DNA from: Natrinema gelatinilyticum
Lineage (GTDB): Archaea > Halobacteriota > Halobacteria > Halobacteriales > Natrialbaceae
Direction of reading: 5' to 3'
DNA length: 64,000 nucleotides
Assembly (NCBI RefSeq): GCF_024266705.1
Contig: NZ_CP100758.1
Span: forward strand, 100,920-164,919
Each line of letters starts with the position of its first letter. The stretch's first letter is position 1. The notes below the pieces were generated by a model that was given only the letters and a program-made list of their open reading frames with translations, had not been told where the DNA came from and ran no database searches. Shown here piece by piece: positions 1 through 8,416 of the stretch. The position numbers and the translations under genes are program-made.

Positions 1-666
1 ACGATAGGAGAGTGTTGACCGTGGGACGTCGAGGTCGGCAGCAATTTCGTCGAGGGTCGTTTCACGCGGTGGGTCGTAGTATCCCGCTTCGATAGCGGCA
101 CGGAGTGCGATTTCCTGTGTGTCAGGAAGCGCGATCGCCGCTGGTGACTCCTGGTGCCAGCTACTCGCGTCGCGAAGATGTCCCATCCGAAACCAGAGGC
201 CGTCGCGGAGTTTCGCACGGAGATTGTCGTAAAAGATACCGATTCGCTCGTCGGATCGCATCAAGATCCGTCACCAGTGGCTCGATTCACGACGACGGGT
301 CTCGGAGATCAACCCTGGCGGGAGATGCTTTCTGGCGAGCGTATGGACGGATTTACACTGCTGGATGTCTTCTAGATATGTGTCGAGGACGAGTTCGTTC
401 GCCGAGCGGACGAGGACGTCGTGATATCGGGTTGCGTCGCATCGCTGTTCGGTCACTGCCTCGCCGCATTGCGTATCGTCAAATCGAATCGTTTCGATGC
501 GATCGAGACCAGCCTCTGGGCCGGCGATTCGCTCGATTCGCCAGAATCGATCTGCAGTGGCGAACCCGTCGATCGAGTACGCGACGAGAGCAGGATAATC
601 GATGAAAACGTCCATGATCAGGTCAGCTCCTTGATCATATTCGATGGCAAATGTAAACTCCCGCAT
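1..666 (-). pseudogene. Broken bat-type HTH-10 transcriptional regulator, partial
   Basis: The minus strand encodes the middle and C-terminal part of a haloarchaeal bacterio-opsin-activator-like regulator. The part from 666 down to 274 is the sensor-like region. An in-frame TGA at 271-273 interrupts it, and the same frame then runs open to the window edge. That second part includes YDNLRAKL and a typical HTH-10 segment (TQEIALRAAIEAGYYDPP, then LDEIAADL and STLSYR). The stop is explained by one CGA to TGA transition. The C-terminus lies outside the window. These proteins bind DNA through the C-terminal helix-turn-helix and often control a neighbouring operon. Here either the gene is dead or the truncated N-terminal part is made alone. 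The family call is firm. Loss of function is inferred. Confidence 0.72.
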
Positions 667-722
667 CTACTGCAATCGAATTGTCGTGCGACAAAAAGAC
701 TGCTGATAAATTGCTTCTGGGA

Positions 723-1721
723 TCAGAACAGTGTGGTGACGACCAGGAGCGTTGTCGTGGCGGTGACCAGCAGACCGATGAGAACGACGAGTACTGGTCT
801 GTAGCCAGTCGAACGGAAATCGTCAAGCTGGATTTCGAGCCCGAGTCCCGCGAACGCAAGTAAAAACGCCCAATCGGAGGCATTCAAGAGTGATGCGATC
901 TGCTGGCTACTGAGTAGGTTGAGGTTCGCGACTATCACCAGCCCCAGGAACCCGAGAATGAACTTTGGGAACGTGTCCCAGAGGAACCGGGTTCTGCTAG
1001 AGATACCTTCAGCGGTATCCGTGGTTGACTGGCTGGCATAGTGCAGTGCGTACGCGATGGCAGCGAATCCGATGAGCGAGTTCCGGATGAGCTTCACAAC
1101 GAGTGCCCACTGGCCGGCCGTGTCCGAGAACGCGAAGCCAGCGGCAGTCACGGGGCCCGTACTGAGCATCGTCAAACCCGCCCAGATACCGAACACCGTA
1201 CTGGAGAGGTCGAGTGCGTGGCCGATGAGCGGGTAGACGAAGAGCGTCACCGCATCGAACAGGAGCACTGTCGTCGCCGCGTACGCGATGTGGGTCTTGT
1301 CGGCGGAGATACTCTCGGCGATAGCGACGACGGCCGAGACGCCACAAATACTCGACCCCGCCGCAAGCAGTGACCCGGTCTCTTCGTGAATCGAGAAGAC
1401 GAATCGGGCGAGCAGTTCCACCACGAGGACGGTCGTCGCGACGGTGACGACTGCGAGGAGCAGAATTGTCGGTCCGGCCGCGACGACGCGGTCGAGGGCA
1501 ACGCTCGCACCCATGACGACGATGCCAACCTTGAGCCAAATCTTGTGAGTGCCGACCCCGGCCGTCGCCCAGTCCGGAATTCCGTAGGTGTTGCCGGTGA
1601 TAAGACCAAGAATGATCGTGATGATGAGGACGTTCGCAGCCGGGATGGCCGATGCGAGAAGACGTGCTGTGACGCCAATCACGAGCAGCAAGAGGAGTCC
1701 GGGGAGGAGTGTTCGCTTCAT
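723..1721 (-). CDS. YeiH/YadS-family putative sulfate exporter
   Basis: A 332-residue, very hydrophobic protein with about ten membrane segments. It belongs to the conserved YeiH family (also called UPF0324 or putative sulfate exporters). The family signature around GSSICGVSAVVAIA and the GLTMLSTGPVTAAGFAF stretch are clear. The substrate is not proven for the family. I start at 1721 because MKRTLLPG gives the usual N-terminus of archaeal members; the longer upstream frame has a basic, non-membrane sequence. A small membrane-protein gene ends two bases before this start, so the two are probably co-translated. The locus is followed by the broken regulator on the same strand, possibly once its own regulator. 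Confidence 0.8.
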   Translation of the reverse strand: MKRTLLPGLLLLLVIGVTARLLASAIPAANVLIITIILGLITGNTYGIPDWATAGVGTHKIWLKVGIVVMGASVALDRVVAAGPTILLLAVVTVATTVLVVELLARFVFSIHEETGSLLAAGSSICGVSAVVAIAESISADKTHIAYAATTVLLFDAVTLFVYPLIGHALDLSSTVFGIWAGLTMLSTGPVTAAGFAFSDTAGQWALVVKLIRNSLIGFAAIAYALHYASQSTTDTAEGISSRTRFLWDTFPKFILGFLGLVIVANLNLLSSQQIASLLNASDWAFLLAFAGLGLEIQLDDFRSTGYRPVLVVLIGLLVTATTTLLVVTTLF

Positions 1722-1723
1722 TC

Positions 1724-1921
1724 TTACCAGGGAATAGGAACACCAAGAGAGACGAAGATAAGCAAAAGGAATCCGAGGCAGACGGCCTGCCAGCCGCTTT
1801 CGAGGTCTATCCACCACGTTCGTATCGTTTCAAATTTCAGAGTGGCGTCGAACACTGTGTCCGTCCGTCCGAGTTGGAGAAAGAAATAAATTCCGTTGTC
1901 GGACAACAATATTGTCATCAA
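1724..1921 (-). CDS. Small single-pass membrane protein next to the YeiH exporter
   Basis: A 65-residue frame whose TAA stop lies two bases before the exporter ATG. It has a polar N-terminal half, an aromatic WWID segment and one C-terminal hydrophobic helix (CLGFLLLIFVSLGVP) ending in IPW. The tight spacing suggests translational coupling and a role beside the exporter, for example as a small subunit. An alternative is a leader split from a longer exporter. I do not recognise a named family. That it is a real gene rests on the coupling and on the plausible membrane topology. Confidence 0.45.
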   Translation of the reverse strand: MMTILLSDNGIYFFLQLGRTDTVFDATLKFETIRTWWIDLESGWQAVCLGFLLLIFVSLGVPIPW

Positions 1922-2033
1922 AACCCTTCATTATCGACGAAGACCAGGGATTCCCAGTGCTTCGAAGCGACATGAAGAGGTCGTTTCGAACAACTCTTGG
2001 ATAGCACGTTCCAAGAGGAAGATATGCAGCTAC

Positions 2034-2066
2034 ACTGAAGGTGTCATAGAAGAGTTCTCACACCGT
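2034..2066. repeat. Possible solitary insertion-sequence end
   Basis: The stretch beginning ACTGAAGGTGTCATAGAA resembles 8333-8365 (ACTGAGGGTGTCATAGAA), including a downstream CACAC. One copy abuts the truncated cofC fragment and the other abuts the end of the threonine-synthase-like gene. A shared transposon end left behind by deletion is the likeliest cause. No transposase belongs to it here. Confidence 0.35.
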
Positions 2067-2603
2067 GATCACGGTACTCCCCGGGTTGTCTCCGCGTTCG
2101 TAGTTGGTGATTGCGACGACGAGGTGCAGGCACGATGCGAGGATTGTACCGACGATCGCTTGCTGTCACGGGCCGTCAATGCTCAACTTCGATCCTCACC
2201 GGAGACGACTGACATCGTAATGGCTGATGTGCCGCTAATCACGGCTGAGACACTGACAAAACTGTTTGCCGGTAACGATGATGTGGTGTTAGCTCGTGGG
2301 ATAGGAGGAGGGACGAACGCGCTCGTTTCGCGAACTACCGACTTCACTGTCGACTATCACGGCAACTCCTACCTCGATCATCGGACCGCAGCCGAAGAGA
2401 CCGGGGCAACGGTGACGGAGATCGATTCGTACCGACTCGGTTTGGACGTCGACGGACCCAACGACCTGGCAGAGTCACTACTTCACGGTGACGGCAGCGC
2501 AACTCAATGGCTCCCTGAGAGGGGGTTTCAACTGATATCGAACAACGGTCGATCCAACGTACAGCGGGCCGATACAACAGTCACAGACGAGATACCCCAG
2601 TAG
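2050..2603 (+). pseudogene. cofC: C-terminal fragment of 2-phospho-L-lactate guanylyltransferase (CofC)
   Basis: The last two thirds of the frame match CofC, which makes the guanylylated 2-phospholactate donor for coenzyme F420. Visible family features are the metal-binding IVMADVPLIT strand, the GGGTNAL loop and the VDYHGNSYLDH segment, then DIDSYRL-type and DGPNDLAESL motifs. The N-terminal nucleotide-binding part is missing or unrecognisable upstream of about 2100, and an insertion-sequence-like end lies at 2034-2066. The tail after about 2540 does not look like CofC. It is therefore probably a dead copy, with a working gene expected elsewhere in the genome. Confidence 0.7.
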
Positions 2604-2657
2604 TTGTGGTTCTTGTCCGGGGAAACTGTTAAGTGGAGCTGCCGGAAGATAGTTCGT

Positions 2658-3038
2658 ATGAAGCGAGTTATCAGCTCGTCGGATGCTCCAGAAGCAGTTG
2701 GTGCGTACAGTCAGGCGACGACCAACGGCGGTCTCGTGTTCACCGCCGGCCAGATTCCGATGACACCGGACGGAGAACTCCTCAGTGACGAACCGATCTC
2801 TACGCAGGCCGAACAGTCTCTCTCTAGCATCAAGGGAATTCTGTCCGAGGAAGGGATGGATATGAGCGATATCCTGAAGGTGACAGTGTTCCTGGACGAC
2901 ATCGACGACTTCGATGAGATGAACGAAACGTACAGCGAGTTTTTCGACGACGAACCCCCCGCTCGTAGCGCCGTCGAAGTAGCAAACCTGCCGAAAGGCG
3001 TCGGTGTCGAGATAGAGGCGATCGCGGTCAGTAACTAA
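2658..3038 (+). CDS. ridA: RidA-family enamine/imine deaminase
   Basis: A 126-residue RidA/YjgF protein. Family features are AVGAYSQA near the start, the FTAGQ turn and the conserved Arg103 in PPARSAVEV, followed by VGVEIEAIAV. RidA proteins form trimers in the cytosol and hydrolyse reactive enamines and imines released by PLP-dependent dehydratases. I start at ATG 2658, which begins MKRVISS; the upstream extension of the frame is not protein-like for this family. An AT-rich box around 2627 may be the promoter. A PLP enzyme of the threonine-synthase/dehydratase fold lies at 7137, which may supply its substrate. Confidence 0.88.
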   Translation: MKRVISSSDAPEAVGAYSQATTNGGLVFTAGQIPMTPDGELLSDEPISTQAEQSLSSIKGILSEEGMDMSDILKVTVFLDDIDDFDEMNETYSEFFDDEPPARSAVEVANLPKGVGVEIEAIAVSN

Positions 3039-3100
3039 GCGAGAGACTTCCGTCGGAAACTAATCAGCTTTCGAAAGTGTATTACCGAGGATCGTTAGTA

Positions 3101-4002
3101 TTACTCTATTGAAAATGTAGTACGTGAGTCGGACCATAGCGTTTTGGCAAGCTTCTTGATGTTGTTGTGTGCGAACAGGAGAACGATTCCGCGGAACTGG
3201 CGGTACCAGAACCGCGAACGCAGGGCAGAGTCCCGCGTTCGCTTGACCGTCAAGTAGGATGTTTCTGACATCCAGCGCTGCGTGTAGCCCTTCGCTCGGA
3301 TGAGTGCGTTATTCGTCGTTGCCATTGACGACGCTCCGCGGTAATGAACAAGGTACTCGACGTCCAGTGCAGCAATCTCGTATTTGGTGTGCCAGTCTTG
3401 GAAGCCTTTGTCGGCGGCCACGGTCTGCAGGTCGTCCGCGTTCCGGCGGACGACCTGCGGACCAGCCCTCCTATTGTGTTCGCGGTCGATACAGCAATGC
3501 ACGTTCAGCACCGCCAACGGCTCTGTATCGATCAGCGTCGTCGCTTTGATCGTCTTGACGCTTCGCCCGCACCTCTGAAGATAGTGTTGTGAGGCCTGCT
3601 CGCGTTCGAAAAATGTACTGTCCAACGCAACGTGGCCAAATTGCGGGTGTTGCTGCGCCGAGATGCGCAGCAACGCCCGCCAGATGTGTATCGCGTATCG
3701 GCCGAAGGAGTGGTAGAACGTGGTTGGATCAGGTGGCGCGTCTGGGAGGAAGCCGAGCCGGTCACACACCGATGGCATGAGACTGATTCGATCAACGAGT
3801 TCGGCGTAGTTGTGGCTCTCTTCCTTGCGAATACAGCGTGCGACAATGTGGGCCTCGCGGGCTTGCACGCTCGCTTTCCAAACGCTTGTTTGCCTACACG
3901 GAGTGCTGTCTCAACGAGGTCGAGTAAAACGACGCGCATAATCGCCTTCTCGACCTCCATTCCTCAAACTTGCCCCGGAGTAATCTTGTCGCCGTCTTCC
4001 AT
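3101..4002 (-). pseudogene. IS5-family transposase, broken by a stop and a frameshift
   Basis: Reading from ATG 4002, codon 13 is TGA (probably once CGA). The frame continues as EVEKAIMRVVLLDLVETALR and then shifts near 3868 to the frame carrying QAREAHIVARC to the end. The DDE region is recognisable (HVALDSTFFERE, then VQTV-type and VVRRNADDL segments, and the C-terminal Glu region near FWYRQFRGI). The sequence AADKGF follows the second catalytic region. It is a close relative of halophile IS5-type transposases and cannot make a full protein without suppression. Confidence 0.78.
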
Positions 4003-4011
4003 TTTCAATAG
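3106..4011 (-). mobile_element. Degenerate IS5-family insertion sequence
   Basis: The element is bounded by identical 12-bp inverted repeats (CTATTGAAAATG at 3106-3117 and its complement at 4000-4011), about 906 bp in all. It holds a single transposase gene whose ATG lies inside the right repeat. I could not find a convincing target duplication in the flanks. Confidence 0.75.
3427..3680. repeat. Two long hairpins inside the IS5 transposase gene
   Basis: 3427-3458: perfect 13-bp arms (GCAGGTCGTCCGC) around a 6-base loop. 3643-3680: 16-bp arms with a single mismatch (T opposite G) around a 6-base loop. Both lie in coding sequence. The first covers the codons for QVVR-RN-ADDL. Confidence 0.9.
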
Positions 4012-4145
4012 TGATCTCCGGTATCCTCCACGGTACCATGCCGGAGAAATTGATTATCTAATACAGGACTGGTTCGAGACCACCCATGGCGCGACAGACT
4101 GTCAGTACTGAAGGTATAATCAGATCGATAAAAAACCGACTCTCC

Positions 4146-5081
4146 TCAGTTCCCGCGACCCTGCAGTTTCTCCTCTTCGGGCAGGTCCACATTGGCCTCG
4201 CCCTTCATGCCCGACCCGATGTCCTTGCTGATAACGGCGAGGCGCTCGCGGTCGTCCCAGTTGTTCGTCGCCTCTACGATGGCGTTAGCCATCGCATCGG
4301 GGTCCTCCGCGCCGAAGATGCCCGACCCGACGAAGATGCCGTCACAGCCATGGTGCATCATCAGCGCGGCGTCTGCGGGCGTGGCGATGCCCCCCGCCGC
4401 GAAATTGACGACCGGGAGCCGACCCGCCTCGGCCGTCTCGTGGACGAGGCCGGCCGAGGCTTCGATTTCGCGGGCAAACGCCTCGCGCTCCTCACAGGTC
4501 ATGCCCTCGATCTTACGAATCGCGCCCTTAATGTTGCGCTGGTGGTGGACCGCCTGATTCACGTCGCCGGTCCCGGCCTCGCCCTTGGTTCGAATCATCG
4601 CCGCACCCTCCTCGATTCGGCGCAGGGTCTCGCCAAGGTTGCGCGCGCCGCAGACGAACGGCGAGGTGAACTCGTGCTTGTCGATGTGATAGCGGTCGTC
4701 GGTAGGCGTGAGGACCTCCGACTCGTCTATCATGTCCACGCCGATGGCTTCGAGAATCTGGGCTTCCGTGGTATGGCCGATGCGGGCCTTGCCCATCACC
4801 GGGATGGACACTTCGTCGATGATTTCCTCTACGTTCGCGGGGTCGGCCATCCGCGCGACGCCGCCGCGCTTGCGGATGTCGGCCGGGACAGCTTCGAGCG
4901 CCATCACCGCGACTGCACCCGCGTCCTCGGCGATGCGGGCCTGCTCGCGGTTCACCACATCCATGATGACCCCGCCCTTCTCCATCCGGGCGAACCCGCG
5001 CTTGACTCGCTCGCTCCCGCGCTTGAGTTTTTCCAAACCTGTCGATTCACCACTCCGTTCGGAACTAGAATTCAAAGACAT
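4146..5081 (-). CDS. pdxS: Pyridoxal 5'-phosphate synthase lyase subunit PdxS
   Basis: PdxS builds pyridoxal phosphate from ribose 5-phosphate, glyceraldehyde 3-phosphate and ammonia delivered by the PdxT glutaminase. The 311-residue protein is full length. The catalytic residues are visible: Asp41 in GVIMDVVN, Lys98 in VMGKARIGH and Lys166 in RTKGEAGTGDV. The phosphate-binding loop appears in the GCDGIFVGSGIF region near the C-terminus. No pdxT is in the window. The gene stands alone on the minus strand between a dead insertion sequence and an AT-rich gap. Many PLP enzymes lie in the window, but PdxS is a general housekeeping function, so the link may be accidental. Confidence 0.95.
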   Translation of the reverse strand: MSLNSSSERSGESTGLEKLKRGSERVKRGFARMEKGGVIMDVVNREQARIAEDAGAVAVMALEAVPADIRKRGGVARMADPANVEEIIDEVSIPVMGKARIGHTTEAQILEAIGVDMIDESEVLTPTDDRYHIDKHEFTSPFVCGARNLGETLRRIEEGAAMIRTKGEAGTGDVNQAVHHQRNIKGAIRKIEGMTCEEREAFAREIEASAGLVHETAEAGRLPVVNFAAGGIATPADAALMMHHGCDGIFVGSGIFGAEDPDAMANAIVEATNNWDDRERLAVISKDIGSGMKGEANVDLPEEEKLQGRGN

Positions 5082-5105
5082 TGTTATGGGATTACTTTGT
5101 GCTAA

Positions 5106-5850
5106 GCAAGACTGTCTCGATTAGCATGGATAAGTCGTACGGGGGCCAGTATTATAGCTGACGATTTCATACTCGCCACCGTCGGGAATTCCTTTATTGG
5201 CACTGCAGTAATTAGATACTCAATCTAACCACGCCGTATGGAATCAGACTACCATACAAAAAGGAACTATCGATATATTGTTTCGTTGATATTCAATCTG
5301 ATATTTGTAGAGTGAACCTGCAAATGTTCAAGATGTCACCGCTTGTCGTCGTATCACTCTATCACGTCGCTCTGAGCGCCGTGGCATTGACATTAATGAC
5401 GTTGTTGCTTCAGAATTCCCAACGGCTCTCCGGTTATCCACCGACTGTACCTCCAATAGTATTTTAAGAAGAAATATGGATTTTGGTGTTAATAATATAT
5501 AAATAAAATTATTTATGGCAGATTGACGAAGAGATACATTCAGCGAGATTACTGATATAGAGGGATTCAAGCCTATTGAATCTCTTCAACATATGCTTAT
5601 ACGATGGTATGGCTGTAAATCATGCGTCCTTTACAGCCATATGATTGTAACGTGAAGTTCATTCTGCGGCATTGCAGACTATTATTGATAAGTGCGAATT
5701 TGAGTTTATAAGAAATATTACGGAAATAGAGCTGATACGGGGTGTATAAGATAACTGACAAAGTAGTAGACCAGAGTAACACGCAAGAATCTACAAGCAG
5801 AGCACGATCTTTAATATAGCGACACCCATTCAACAATGTTGAAACCAAGA
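5106..5850. other. AT-rich gap with no recognisable gene
   Basis: About 745 bases of strongly AT-rich sequence. Short frames exist on the minus strand (5328-5570 and 5597-5848), but their proteins have no recognisable motif and look like random AT-rich translation. The part next to 5081 should hold the pdxS promoter. Nothing else is supportable. Confidence 0.5.
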
Positions 5851-6612
5851 TTAAGAATAGTTCAAATTGAACTCGATAACATTTGCCGCATTCAATACGG
5901 TCATAGAGAGTTCTTCGGTTAAATAATCTCCTTGTAACCGGCTGAGCGGACCAGCAATGCTGATAGCACCCACTGAATAGCCATCGGCGTCAGTAACTGG
6001 TGCTGAAACACACCCGAGCCCCTTAATCCGCTCACCTCTATCGATAGCGTACCCTTGTTGTCTAATTTTATCAAGTTCATTTTTTAATTCTTGTTGGTCG
6101 GTGATCGTGTTTTCCGTAGCTGCAGGCAATCCGCGATCTTTAACGATCTGGTCACGGCGTTCTTCTAACATAAATGCCAGAATCGCCTTGCCTCGCCCAG
6201 TCTGATGAAGGTGTATCCGCTTTCCGACGTACGTATCTAACGGAACTGCGTTATCACCACTGACGCTGAAGACGTGGATACCTAATCCATGTTCTTCAAT
6301 CATGAGGTGAGCAACTTCACCCGTATTGTCGGCAAGTTCTTGGAGTTCAGACTTTGCGGCTTCCAGTAATTGATTTTCTCGTTTCGCACTTTCTGCGAAT
6401 TTAAGAAAGTGGAGGCCAATCGCGTACTCAGACCCATCCTTCGTAATATACTCTAGCTCTCTCAGTGTGTTCAAGTGGACGTGAATCGTACTGGCCGGTA
6501 GACCAGTATGTTCTGCAACCTCTGAAATAGTCCCCTGCCCGATTTGACGCAGCGCTTCAGTTATCTTGAAATTGGTTTCGATCGTTTGAAGTGGAATTTC
6601 TTTCTGGCCCAT
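5851..6612 (-). CDS. IclR-family transcriptional regulator
   Basis: A 253-residue IclR protein with an N-terminal winged helix-turn-helix (about residues 8-65, ISEVAEHTGLPASTIHVHL) and the C-terminal effector-binding domain (for example KGLGCVSAPVTDADG and YSVGAISIAGPLS). IclR proteins bind a small acid or related catabolite and control nearby catabolic genes. This gene faces the threonine-synthase-like gene across a 524-base gap, the usual arrangement for a regulator and its target. The gene is more AT-rich than the pathway genes in the second half of the window. Confidence 0.9.
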   Translation of the reverse strand: MGQKEIPLQTIETNFKITEALRQIGQGTISEVAEHTGLPASTIHVHLNTLRELEYITKDGSEYAIGLHFLKFAESAKRENQLLEAAKSELQELADNTGEVAHLMIEEHGLGIHVFSVSGDNAVPLDTYVGKRIHLHQTGRGKAILAFMLEERRDQIVKDRGLPAATENTITDQQELKNELDKIRQQGYAIDRGERIKGLGCVSAPVTDADGYSVGAISIAGPLSRLQGDYLTEELSMTVLNAANVIEFNLNYS

Positions 6613-7136
6613 AGCCTAATCAAGTGGATAAGGAGTCATAAAGATTTCCAAGAGGATTGAATCTAGTCGATGGAACATTGGAGGTGTCTGTAGCGGGAGC
6701 ATCGGTGTTCGGTTAAGCTGAGAAACTGATGGACGACACTCACCTAACGAAGTTATCATGAGGACGTCACAGAAAGTGCGATAGCTATCAAATGTACCAT
6801 CAGAAAGAAGAATGTGAATTGGAAATACCAGTTGCTCGTTGAGCGGTGAACCCGCCCATGAGGGCCGCCTGGTGCCCGCATCCAGCGATAACCACCGGTG
6901 AGAGCGACTGCTCTGCACCAGGGTTTCAGAGTCAGCGCTCTCATTGACATGAGGCCGCCTTTCTTCACTGACCGCTTCTCTGGAGAGGTTGATCTTATCG
7001 CTTGCGCTGTTGAAAATCAAGTCAGCCCGTAGAACCGATGGAAACTACCGATAGTATTTCACTCCTATTTCAGGCACCGCCATCAAAATGAACCCCAACC
7101 TTTTTAATATACCACGGTAATCTGAAAACTGCAACC
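6613..7136. other. Divergent regulatory gap between the IclR gene and the PLP enzyme gene
   Basis: About 520 bases. The right end holds the promoter of the gene at 7137. Around 6840-6965 the composition turns abruptly GC-rich, which suggests a small inserted or foreign piece. Frames covering it (6616-7020, 6756-6968) resemble no family I know. The IclR operator is probably between 7020 and 7110, but I could not define it. Confidence 0.45.
7101..7110 (+). promoter_or_regulatory. TATA box of the threonine-synthase-like gene
   Basis: TTTTTAATAT lies 27-36 bases before the GTG start, with CCCCAACC upstream as a possible TFB element. This spacing puts the transcript start at or just before the GTG, so the mRNA is probably leaderless. 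Confidence 0.6.
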
Positions 7137-8324
7137 GTGACTAGAACCAACAGCCTTGTTAGCCACTTCGAGTGCTACTATTGTGGCACTGCCTATGACT
7201 TGGAGCACACAGAGTTCCCCTGTCCCGAATGCGGGGGTATTCTCGACCCGAAGTACGATTACGACGACCTTGACATCTCCCGTAACGAGATCGAATCCCG
7301 AAACGGGTCGATGTGGAAGTATCGCGAACTCCTCCCCATTCTCGACTCTGATAACATCGTGTCGATAGGAGAAGGGAACACCCCAATCGTCGACTGCCCC
7401 ACGCTCGCCGAGGAGATGGGCGTCGCCCGCGTAGCGATCAAGGACGAGGGACAGAATCCGACAAACACGTTCAAGGACCGTGGGGCTTCAGCCTCAATCT
7501 CTGGAGCATCCCAGCAAGGTATTGAGATGGTTGCGATTCCATCAGCCGGGAACGCAGGTCAGGCAGCTTCAGCCTATGCCGCTCGAGCTGGAATCGATTG
7601 CCATGTCGTCCTTAATTATCAGTCGAGCGACATACAGAAGACGATGGTCGAAGCCCATGGCGCTAACCTCCATCTTGTCGATGGGAAGCTTAACAAGGCC
7701 GGCGGAAAGTTCGGGGATCTACGAGATGAACACGACTGGTACACCGTCGCAACGTTCCAGACTCCCTTTAGACACGAGGGTAAAAAGACGATGGGACTGG
7801 AAATCTTTGAGCAGTTCGATTGGGACAGCCCTGACCACATTTTCTATCCCACTGGCGGTGGTGTCGGTCTGATTGGCATTTGGAAGGCCTATCAAGAACT
7901 GTCTCGACTGGATTGGCTTGAGGACGACACACCACCTAGCTTGCATGTCGCCCAGTCGAGTGGCTGTGCCCCGGTTGTCGAAGCCATCGAAAACCATGAC
8001 GAGGAACACGACGCGTGGGAGTGCCCCGAGTCCATTGGTCGTGGGATCGAAGTCCCCGATCCCGGTGCCTCGCCCTGGATCCTTGAGGCAGTCTACGAGA
8101 CCGGTGGCACTGGCGTTGCCGTTTCCGACAGCGAGGCACTCGAGAAAGCACTGACTGGGGCGCGTCACGCTGGTATTGAGATGTGTGTCGAACCTGCTGC
8201 TGCCCTAGCTGGGGCTATGCAGATGGCAGAAGAGAATAAATTAGACGAAGATGACGAAGTCCTCATCATCAACACCGGAGCCGGCAACAAGGCGACCGAC
8301 GCCCTGAGTTACGCGCTCGAGTAA
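7137..8324 (+). CDS. Threonine-synthase-like PLP-dependent enzyme (fold type II)
   Basis: A 395-residue fold II PLP enzyme. An N-terminal zinc ribbon uses Cys13, Cys16, Cys29 and Cys32. The PLP lysine is Lys113 in NPTNTFKDR, and the glycine-rich phosphate loop is PTGGGVGLIG. This architecture is that of archaeal threonine synthases, which convert O-phosphohomoserine to threonine. Paralogues can act as amino-acid dehydratases or ammonia-lyases. The facing IclR regulator, RidA at 2658 and the downstream TRAP transporter suggest a catabolic role such as beta-elimination of an imported amino acid. That is inference. The start is GTG 7137, which fits the TATA box. Transposon debris follows directly after the stop. 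Confidence 0.85.
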   Translation: MTRTNSLVSHFECYYCGTAYDLEHTEFPCPECGGILDPKYDYDDLDISRNEIESRNGSMWKYRELLPILDSDNIVSIGEGNTPIVDCPTLAEEMGVARVAIKDEGQNPTNTFKDRGASASISGASQQGIEMVAIPSAGNAGQAASAYAARAGIDCHVVLNYQSSDIQKTMVEAHGANLHLVDGKLNKAGGKFGDLRDEHDWYTVATFQTPFRHEGKKTMGLEIFEQFDWDSPDHIFYPTGGGVGLIGIWKAYQELSRLDWLEDDTPPSLHVAQSSGCAPVVEAIENHDEEHDAWECPESIGRGIEVPDPGASPWILEAVYETGGTGVAVSDSEALEKALTGARHAGIEMCVEPAAALAGAMQMAEENKLDEDDEVLIINTGAGNKATDALSYALE

Positions 8325-8332
8325 ACAGCTGA

Positions 8333-8407
8333 AACTGAGGGTGTCATAGAACAATTACCACACTAAAGAGCAGGTGAACGCTGAGTGCTCTCCCAAACGT
8401 CGAATGG
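8333..8407. repeat. Transposon-end-like stretch after the PLP enzyme gene
   Basis: The start of this stretch matches the solitary end at 2034-2066. The rest is unassigned and runs into the left inverted repeat of the IS630 element. Confidence 0.3.
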
Positions 8408-8416
8408 CTATAGTGA

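Noticed and set aside
5328..5848. Two short minus-strand frames in the AT-rich gap
   Set aside because: Translations look random, and no start signal or family match is visible.
6616..7020. 134-codon minus-strand frame in the IclR-PLP enzyme gap
   Set aside because: No recognisable features, and the GC content changes abruptly within it. Probably not a gene.
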